DNA of 64,000 nucleotides, taken from contig NZ_CP048411.1 in assembly GCF_019355055.1 (NCBI RefSeq), forward strand, positions 4,015,001 to 4,079,000, in the 5' to 3' direction. The position numbers and the translations under genes are program-made. Source of the stretch: Pseudomonas sp. MTM4 (lineage in GTDB: Bacteria > Pseudomonadota > Gammaproteobacteria > Pseudomonadales > Pseudomonadaceae). Shown here in pieces: positions 58,272 through 64,000 of the stretch. Under the pieces are notes generated by a model. The model did no database searches. It had not been told where the DNA came from and worked only from the letters and a program-made list of their open reading frames with translations. Within the stretch, counting starts at the first letter, position 1, and each line of letters starts with the position of its first letter.

Positions 58272-60275
58272 TCAGTTGGCGTCGGACGTGGATGGTAGCG
58301 GCAGGCGCAGGGTGAAGGTCGTTCCCTGGTCCGGCTTGCTTTGCACTTCCATCTGGCCCTTGTGATTGTTGGTGATGATGAAATACGAAACGGAAAGACC
58401 CAACCCGGTTCCCTGGCCCACCTCTTTGGTGGTGAAAAAGGGCTCGAAGATTCGCTTGCGGATGTGTTCGGGGATGCCACCGCCGTTGTCTTCCACATGA
58501 ATTTCAGCCCATGGCGGGTTCAGACGCGTCCGCAACATGATCTGCCCACGGCTGCGCCCCGGTTTCTGGTGGATGGCCTGGGCCGCGTTTTTCAGAAGAT
58601 TCAGCAGCACCTGTTCCAGCTCGTTGCCGATGCAGGGGACTCGGTCCACTTGTGGATCGAAGTCGCGGATGATCTCCAGCGAGCGAAAGTCGAACCCCTC
58701 CATCAGCGCGAAGTCGTTACCGGCGATCTCCAGCGCCTGATCGATCAGTACGGGCAGTTGGCATTCGGCCAGTTGGCGGTTGCTCATGCGGCTGAAGCTC
58801 AGCATGTGGCTGACGATCTTGGCCGCGCGCGAGCCGGCCTGCTGGATGCCGTCGAGCAGCTGCGGGATTTCTCGCCGTTGCAGGTATTGATTCACCGCTT
58901 CCAGCCGAACGCCGGTGTCGTCGGCTGCTTCGCGGTTTCGCTCCAGGTCCGGTGACAGCCGCCGACGGATGTTCTGTGCGTTGTGCAGGATCGCCCCGAG
59001 GGGGTTGTTGATCTCATGCGCCATGCCTGCGGCGAGACCGCCCACCGAAAGCATCTTTTCCGATTGCACCATGATCTCTTCCATATTGATGCGTTCGGTG
59101 ATGTCGTCGATGCGAATGACCACGCCACCGCCGCCCATCAGGGGATAGAACGTCAGCGCGTAATGTCGGGGCTCGTCGTTGAAGGTCCAGGTGACGCGCT
59201 CGATCTTTTCCACCTGATGCCGTTCGGAAGCTCGGCGAATCTGAGTCAGGAAGGGTCTTAGCGGCTCGAAGGCGATGAACACGGGTTGGTTCAGCGCGTC
59301 GTCGATGGAGGTGCCGGAGAGTTCGCTGGCCTGCTGGTTCCATTGGGTCACGTAGAGCTGCTCGTCCAGAGCAATGAGCACCGATGGCATCGAGTCGATG
59401 ATGCTGTTCAGGTAGTTCTGAAAGCCGGTGAGCTTCTTCTCGATCTTGCTGCGAACCTGTACTTCCAGCTCCAGCTTGCGGTTGGTGTGGCGGGTTTCCT
59501 CGGCCAGTCCCTGGGCATGGTCGAACGCTTCCTGAGCATCGTCGCGCGCACGCTTGAGCTGTTGTTCCCGTGCCTCCATGCGCGACAGCATGGTGTTGAA
59601 GGCATCGGCCAGATGTCCGATTTCGTCGCGGTTCCTCGGCGTCGCGCGAAGCGAGTAGTTTTCTTCGCGTGTGACCTGGCGGGACAGGGCCTCGAGGTCA
59701 TGGATCGGGCGGGTGATCATCTGCCGGATCTGCCGAGCGACCAGTATCCAGAGCAGCAGGCTGGTCAGAAGGATGGCGACGCTGGCAGTCAGGGTGCCGG
59801 TGTAGAAGGCCCCCGGCAATTCGCTACTGGCCACGATCAGCAGGTGGCCCGGAGGCCCTTCGGCTTGTGGTAGTTCCACCAGTAAATTGGCGCGCATCTC
59901 AGTCTTTTGCCATGCGGGTAGCTCGCTTACCTGCTGCGGCAGGCCCAACGAATCGCCGTGATACAGCTGTGCCAGGCTCTGGCCCTCGCTGTCGTAGATC
60001 GCTGCTGCGCGCAGCGGGGCATAATCGTTCAGCTTCCGCAGGAGCCCGTCGGCGGCTGCTTCGGATGCCAGGGCGCGGTTGCTCAACTCGGGCGTAGAGA
60101 ACAGCGCCCCAAGGGTATGCATGGCCTGCGGCGCAACACTCTGGCGGGAGATCCAGTAGGCCGCGCTGATGAAGACGAGATTCGATACCAGCAGCACTGC
60201 GGCAAGCAGTACGAGCAGGGCGATCAGCAGTTTGCGGCCGACCGGGAGATTTTCAAGGTGCTGGCGCAGAGTCAT
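58272..60275 (-). CDS. Membrane-bound PAS sensor histidine kinase
   Basis: The 667-residue protein has a first membrane span at about 17-40, a periplasmic sensor part at 41-160, a second span near 165-187 and a HAMP domain (RPIHDLEALSRQVTREENYS). A coiled coil follows, then a PAS domain at about 285-400 and the kinase core. The phospho-accepting His is in GMAHEINNPLGAIL, with N-box NLLKNAAQAI, G1 DNGGGIP and G2 GTGLGLSVS. No response regulator gene is adjacent in the usual way, although a receiver-domain gene lies one gene upstream. The ATG at 60275 is used; a GTG nine bases earlier is also possible. Confidence 0.9.
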   Translation of the reverse strand: MTLRQHLENLPVGRKLLIALLVLLAAVLLVSNLVFISAAYWISRQSVAPQAMHTLGALFSTPELSNRALASEAAADGLLRKLNDYAPLRAAAIYDSEGQSLAQLYHGDSLGLPQQVSELPAWQKTEMRANLLVELPQAEGPPGHLLIVASSELPGAFYTGTLTASVAILLTSLLLWILVARQIRQMITRPIHDLEALSRQVTREENYSLRATPRNRDEIGHLADAFNTMLSRMEAREQQLKRARDDAQEAFDHAQGLAEETRHTNRKLELEVQVRSKIEKKLTGFQNYLNSIIDSMPSVLIALDEQLYVTQWNQQASELSGTSIDDALNQPVFIAFEPLRPFLTQIRRASERHQVEKIERVTWTFNDEPRHYALTFYPLMGGGGVVIRIDDITERINMEEIMVQSEKMLSVGGLAAGMAHEINNPLGAILHNAQNIRRRLSPDLERNREAADDTGVRLEAVNQYLQRREIPQLLDGIQQAGSRAAKIVSHMLSFSRMSNRQLAECQLPVLIDQALEIAGNDFALMEGFDFRSLEIIRDFDPQVDRVPCIGNELEQVLLNLLKNAAQAIHQKPGRSRGQIMLRTRLNPPWAEIHVEDNGGGIPEHIRKRIFEPFFTTKEVGQGTGLGLSVSYFIITNNHKGQMEVQSKPDQGTTFTLRLPLPSTSDAN

Positions 60276-60317
60276 GGCAGGCACTGACTTAGGGTGTTTC
60301 AGCAGGGTAGCGGTGCC

Positions 60318-61235
60318 TCAGTCCGCGGGCAATCCGTGGGCACGCAGGAATGCCTGGAGCTGTTGCTGCAGGCTGAACAGCGCCGGCACGTGCAGATCGT
60401 GCTGTCCCGCGGCCAGACAAGCCTGGCCGAGCAAGAAGCTGACTTCGGTCCGGCGTCCGTTTCGCACGTCCTGGTGCATCGAGGAATAATTGTTGGCCGT
60501 TGCCTCGATGATCGAGAGCACTTCGCCTTCGAGCCCATAAGCTGCGTCACCTTGATCGCAGGCTCGGAGCACCTCCGCGAGTTCATTGCAGAGTCGGTGG
60601 AGCTGCTTTGGGAATGCGCGCAGGTCGCCGTTGCGGCAATCATTCAGGACGGTCAGGGGATTGATGGCGCAATTGATCGCCAGCTTGCGCCAGAGCTTGC
60701 CCATGATGTCTTCCGTCCAGCCGTGCGGAATGCCCGCGGCGACCAGATCGGCGAGCCAGGATGGCTGATTGCGATGGTCGGGTTCGCCCAGCCAGTTCTG
60801 TCCTTGGCCGGCATGGACGATTCGGAAGTCAGCCTGACGATAGGCGCCCTCGGTACTAGAAACGAATATGCAGCGGCTGCCGGGCCAGCGTGCCGCAATG
60901 GCCTGCTGGCTGCCCAGGCCGTTCTGCAACAGAAGAATTTGCGATCCATTGACCAGACGCGATGCCACCTCGGCGATTGCGTCTTGCGCATCGTATGCTT
61001 TGCAGGCAACCAGCAGCCGGTTTATCGGCGTGGCTGCATCCGGCAGCTCCGCGGGTACCGGATAGACAGCGGTGACGCCGGCCTCGGTCAGGCTCAGGCC
61101 ACCCGCGGCGCGGTAATCAGCGAGTCGTTGCGGGTTGCGTAGGATGACTTGCACCGGTACGCCGGCGCGGTGCAGGCGCGTCGCCCAGAGCCCGCCGAGG
61201 CTGCCAGCGCCCAGAACATGCCAGGTATCGATCAT
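60318..61235 (-). CDS. 2-dehydropantoate 2-reductase family protein (KPR-like)
   Basis: The 305-residue protein matches the ketopantoate reductase fold. It starts WHVLGAGSLGGLWATRLHRA with the NADPH loop GAGSLGG. LLLQNGLGSQ follows, and MGKLWRKLAINCAINPLTVL carries the catalytic lysine. The C-terminal DVRNGRRTEVSFLLG is typical. It could be the PanE of pantothenate synthesis or one of the paralogues of this family, which cannot be separated here. It overlaps the start of the neighbouring response-regulator gene by one base. Confidence 0.85.
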   Translation of the reverse strand: MIDTWHVLGAGSLGGLWATRLHRAGVPVQVILRNPQRLADYRAAGGLSLTEAGVTAVYPVPAELPDAATPINRLLVACKAYDAQDAIAEVASRLVNGSQILLLQNGLGSQQAIAARWPGSRCIFVSSTEGAYRQADFRIVHAGQGQNWLGEPDHRNQPSWLADLVAAGIPHGWTEDIMGKLWRKLAINCAINPLTVLNDCRNGDLRAFPKQLHRLCNELAEVLRACDQGDAAYGLEGEVLSIIEATANNYSSMHQDVRNGRRTEVSFLLGQACLAAGQHDLHVPALFSLQQQLQAFLRAHGLPAD

Positions 61236-62200
61236 CAGGCTGGCTGCCGGAAACGCAGGGGCACGATACGTCCAGTGGTGTATGCGTCGGGCAGCAGAGC
61301 CGCGGCGCTTTCGATCAGCGTTTGGGGCTCGACCGGCAGGGTACTCGCATCGAGGCTGACCAGACCGATGCCGGCCTTGATCGAAATGAAGCCTTCACTG
61401 GTCTTGAACGCCTTGAGGTTGAGCCCTTCGTGCAAGCGTTTGAAGCTGCTCGGCGAACAACCGCGCAAGTCGTCGACCAGGGCGAGCAGGCCGAAGTGGT
61501 GATCATCCAGGCGGGTGAGGGTATCCAGCGGCCGCACCAACTGCCCCAGGCGCCGAGCGATGCCTCTCAGCAGTTCGTGATGAAGAAGCTCGCCGTAGCG
61601 CTCTCGCTGACCGAGGAGTTCCGGCAGGCCGATCACCAGATAGCACAACGCGCCGCCACGGCTCTCGATATGACTCAGGCTGTCGCCGAGCCGCTGACGA
61701 AGATGGCGCATGTTGCCCAGCCCGGTAATCGGGTCGATCAAGTTGCGATTTTCTAGGCTGGCGATGTTCTCGGTCAGCAGACGGTTTTCCCGCATCAGCC
61801 GCTGCAACGAGCCACAAAGCCGATCGGCGGCATACACGCGAGGTACCAACTGCTCGTTCATCACCGACTTGCCGATGAAATCATCCACCCCATGATCGAA
61901 TGCCTTGCTCAGTACGTCCTGACCGTCTCGCCCGGTCAGCAGAATGATGTAGGTGTAGTGATGGGACATTTCGTCCTGCTGACGGACCTGAGTGGTCAGT
62001 TCCAGCCCGTCCATTTCGGGCATCAGCCAGTCGGCGAGCAGAACATTAGCCGGGCGTTGCTCAATGAGCTCCAGCGCAGCGCTGGCACTGTTGGCGAAGC
62101 GAATGTCCTCGTACCCGGCCTTCGAAAGGGCGCGACCGATCATCACGCTGGAAAATTTGGCGTCGTCGACCACCAGGATACTGAGTTGGGGGTTGGGCAT
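61235..62200 (-). CDS. Receiver domain with degenerate GGDEF output
   Basis: The 321-residue protein has a CheY-like receiver at 1-125 with Asp12/Asp13, phospho-acceptor Asp57 (LLADWLMPEMDG), Thr89 and Lys111. The second half has the DPITGLGNMRHLRQRLGDS start of a GGDEF domain at 156-174. Where GGDEF should stand it reads RLDDHHF (230-236), so diguanylate cyclase activity is very unlikely. It may bind c-di-GMP or GTP or act through protein contact. It is divergent from yajQ, a c-di-GMP-binding protein family, and is followed by the KPR-like gene. Confidence 0.88.
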   Translation of the reverse strand: MPNPQLSILVVDDAKFSSVMIGRALSKAGYEDIRFANSASAALELIEQRPANVLLADWLMPEMDGLELTTQVRQQDEMSHHYTYIILLTGRDGQDVLSKAFDHGVDDFIGKSVMNEQLVPRVYAADRLCGSLQRLMRENRLLTENIASLENRNLIDPITGLGNMRHLRQRLGDSLSHIESRGGALCYLVIGLPELLGQRERYGELLHHELLRGIARRLGQLVRPLDTLTRLDDHHFGLLALVDDLRGCSPSSFKRLHEGLNLKAFKTSEGFISIKAGIGLVSLDASTLPVEPQTLIESAAALLPDAYTTGRIVPLRFRQPA

Positions 62201-62344
62201 TCATGCGCTCGGTTAAGGAGGGTTGCCGTAACAGGCCAGGGGCCGGGCGTTATTGGCCTGAACCGTTATAATGATCGCCCATTTGAATCGTCAAGCTAAG
62301 CGCGCTGGGTCACACCGTTGCGCCGTATTTATAGGAGGAAGGCC

Positions 62345-62824
62345 ATGCCCTCGTTCGACGTGGTGTCCGAACTGGACAAACACGAAGTCACCAACGCCGT
62401 CGACAATGCGCTCAAGGAACTGGACCGGCGCTACGATCTGCGCGGTAAAGGTACCTTCGAGTTCAAGGAACTGACGGTCCATCTGACCGCCGATGCCGAC
62501 TTCCAATTGGAGCAGATGCTGGAGATCCTCAAGCTGAGCCTGGTCAAGCGCAAGATCGATATTCAGTGCCTGGAGTTCAAGGATCCGTACCCATCCGGCA
62601 AGTCGGTCAAGCAGGACGTGGTGCTGCGCGAAGGCATCGACAAGGAGCTGGCGAAAAAGATCGTTGCGTATATCAAGGAGGCCAAGCTCAAGGTGCAGGC
62701 GGCCATTCAGGGCGAGCAGGTTCGAGTGACCGGCAAGAAACGCGACGATCTGCAGGAGGCCATCGCCTTGCTGCGGGCCAAGGAGTTCGGCATGCCGCTG
62801 CAGTTCAACAACTTCCGCGACTGA
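62345..62824 (+). CDS. yajQ: YajQ family cyclic-di-GMP/nucleotide-binding protein
   Basis: The 159-residue protein starts [20 protein letters not shown] and contains [27 protein letters not shown] and the C-terminal [20 protein letters not shown]. It folds as two ferredoxin-like halves. In Xanthomonas and P. aeruginosa a YajQ homologue binds c-di-GMP and affects virulence. TAGGAGGAAGG gives a strong ribosome site. It is divergent from a receiver/GGDEF-like gene. Confidence 0.95.
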   Translation: MPSFDVVSELDKHEVTNAVDNALKELDRRYDLRGKGTFEFKELTVHLTADADFQLEQMLEILKLSLVKRKIDIQCLEFKDPYPSGKSVKQDVVLREGIDKELAKKIVAYIKEAKLKVQAAIQGEQVRVTGKKRDDLQEAIALLRAKEFGMPLQFNNFRD

Positions 62825-62911
62825 TTTCCCCGGCACTTTAGGTGCCTTCCGTTTTAGCCGAGCGGCCTGCCTGACGGCACGCTCGGTTTTTCCCTGAGGA
62901 GACGTCCACTG

Positions 62912-63736
62912 ATGGATTTCAGTGTCGATTATCTGGTCGATCTATCCGAGGCATGGTTGCCGATCGTCCTGCAATACGGTGCTCAGCTGTTGCTGGCGCT
63001 GGCGACTTTCCTGATTGGCTGGTGGCTGGTCAACACGTTCGTCAGCAAGATTGGCAACCTGCTACAGCGGCGCCAGGTGGACGCTTCGCTGCACGGCTTC
63101 ATCGAGAGCCTGGCGAGCATCGTGTTGAAGGTCCTGCTGCTGGTCAGCGTGGCGTCGATGATCGGGGTGGAAACCACCTCCTTCATCGCGGTGATCGGTG
63201 CGGCCGGTCTGGCTATCGGTCTGGCACTGCAAGGCAGTCTGGCGAATTTCGCCGGTGGGGTGCTGATCCTGGTGTTCCGTCCGTTTCGCGTTGGCGAGTG
63301 GATCGAAGCCCAGGGTGTGGCTGGCACCGTGCATTCGATCCAGATCTTCCACACGATCCTCAAGTCGGGTGACAACAAGACCATTGTGGTGCCCAACGGC
63401 AGCCTGTCTAACGGTCACATCACCAACTATTCGCGCGAACCGCGTCGTCGCGCCGATATCAACGTAGGAATCGACTACAGCGCGGATATCAAGCTGGCGC
63501 GCAAGATCCTGCTGGAAATCGCAGAGGACGAGCGCGTGTTGCGTGACCCTGAACCGGTGGTCTTCGTGACGGGGCTGGGCGATAGTTCTGTCAATCTGTC
63601 GCTGCGGGTCTGGGTAGCGACCGGCGACTTCTGGCCTGTGACCTTCGGCTTCACCGAACTGCTGAAAGAACGCTTCGACGAGTCGGGCATCGGCATTCCG
63701 TATCCGCAGCGCGTGATGCATCTGGTTCAAAGCTGA
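62912..63736 (+). CDS. mscS: Small-conductance mechanosensitive channel MscS
   Basis: The product opens under membrane tension to release solutes in hypo-osmotic shock. The 274-residue protein has three N-terminal spans. The pore-lining third helix is GAAGLAIGLALQGSLANFAG near 95-114, and the beta domain with FRPFRVGEWIEAQGVAGTV follows. It is the length of E. coli MscS (286). CTGAGGAGACG precedes the ATG. Together with otsBA it suggests good osmotic tolerance. Confidence 0.95.
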   Translation: MDFSVDYLVDLSEAWLPIVLQYGAQLLLALATFLIGWWLVNTFVSKIGNLLQRRQVDASLHGFIESLASIVLKVLLLVSVASMIGVETTSFIAVIGAAGLAIGLALQGSLANFAGGVLILVFRPFRVGEWIEAQGVAGTVHSIQIFHTILKSGDNKTIVVPNGSLSNGHITNYSREPRRRADINVGIDYSADIKLARKILLEIAEDERVLRDPEPVVFVTGLGDSSVNLSLRVWVATGDFWPVTFGFTELLKERFDESGIGIPYPQRVMHLVQS

Positions 63737-63743
63737 CGCTCAG

Positions 63744-63780
63744 TAAAAAAGAAGCCGGCGATTTCGCCGGCTTTTTTTTC
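63744..63780. terminator. Bidirectional terminator between mscS and ampG
   Basis: A-run, AGCCGGCGA, TT, TCGCCGGCT and T-run serve both converging genes. It overlaps the ampG stop region. Confidence 0.9.
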
Positions 63781-64000
63781 AGCTTCGCTCGGTAGACGGG
63801 ACGGGATCGGATGCTTCCGGTGGCCGGCGGCTGCGGGACCACTGCCAGGCAATCAGCACCAGAGTCGGTACGCCGAGCAGTGCCGTGACCAGGAAGAAAT
63901 CGCTGTAACCAAGGTGTTCGACCATGACGCCGGAGTAGCCGCCCAGCAGGCGCGGCAACAGCAGCATCAATGAACTCAGCAGGGCGTACTGGGTGGCCGA
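63779..64000 (-). CDS. ampG: Muropeptide permease AmpG, C-terminal end (runs off the window)
   Basis: Only the last 73 residues are present. SATQYALLSSLMLLLPRLLG and GYSGVMVEHLGYSDFF match the final spans of AmpG, the inner-membrane MFS carrier that brings anhydro-muropeptides back from the periplasm for recycling. The chain ends in a hydrophilic tail (RSRRPPEASDPVPSTERS). The 5' end lies beyond base 64000, so the length cannot be judged. Confidence 0.85.
   Translation of the reverse strand, partial: SATQYALLSSLMLLLPRLLGGYSGVMVEHLGYSDFFLVTALLGVPTLVLIAWQWSRSRRPPEASDPVPSTERS

Overview
The window is chromosomal DNA from a gamma-proteobacterium of the genus Pseudomonas in the broad sense, most likely the P. 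stutzeri (Stutzerimonas) group. This rests on GC-rich codon use, on gene blocks whose order I remember from P. aeruginosa (hemA-prfA-prmC-moeB-murI-pagL; lbcA-lolB-ispE-prs-rplY-pth-ychF; upp-uraA-hpt; secA-argJ-mutT), and on otsBA trehalose genes and curlin-repeat proteins, which fit that group better than P. aeruginosa. The assignment comes from recognition, not from a database search.

Layout. 1-2465: 3' part of an rRNA operon (23S, 5S, terminator). 2466-3704: gene graveyard with an IS2-like (IS3 family) fossil and a decayed minus-strand gene I cannot name. 3705-6601: leuA, a conserved unknown and rimI. 6658-11224: an acidic unknown protein, otsB-otsA, a beta-carbonic anhydrase and an EamA permease. 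11483-12249: a divergent monooxygenase/VOC pair around a perfect TTGTATACAA palindrome. 12316-14269: an AT-rich islet with an orphan 330-aa gene, lying between a decayed copy and an intact copy of tRNA-Met plus its terminator. 14306-19903: aldo/keto reductase, MFS exporter, LysR regulator, phosphoesterase and alkyladenine glycosylase. 20182-21811: a long curlin-repeat protein preceded by a frameshifted curlin-like relict. 22132-29170 (minus): ychF, pth, rplY, prs, two identical tRNA-Gln genes, ispE, lolB and lbcA. 29352-34772 (plus): hemA, prfA, prmC, moeB, murI and pagL. 34888-37947: a YkgJ-like protein, uraA-upp and hpt. 38520-44700: DUF1302 and DUF1329 proteins followed by a MalT-like LuxR regulator. 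44850-46639: DUF3509, yebG with a LexA box, a membrane protein and a DciA-like protein. 46955-52062: secA, argJ and a MutT-ThiE fusion. 52266-54528: ahpC and ahpF. 54758-64000: an ATP-grasp/hydrolase pair, a voltage-sensor-like membrane protein with a cobalamin adenosyltransferase, a PAS histidine kinase, a KPR-type reductase, a receiver/degenerate-GGDEF protein, yajQ, mscS and the 3' end of ampG.

Most of the window is housekeeping: translation and its quality control (rimI, prfA, prmC, pth, rplY, ychF), envelope building and export (lolB, murI, ispE, secA, lbcA, ampG), nucleotide salvage (upp, uraA, hpt, prs) and stress defence (ahpCF, otsBA, mscS, yebG). The places worth a second look are accessory: the tRNA-Met islet, the curlin locus, the rRNA-flanking graveyard, the voltage-sensor-like protein without a visible pore, and the degenerate GGDEF protein beside yajQ. 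I found no CRISPR array, prophage, intact insertion sequence or recognisable new defence system.
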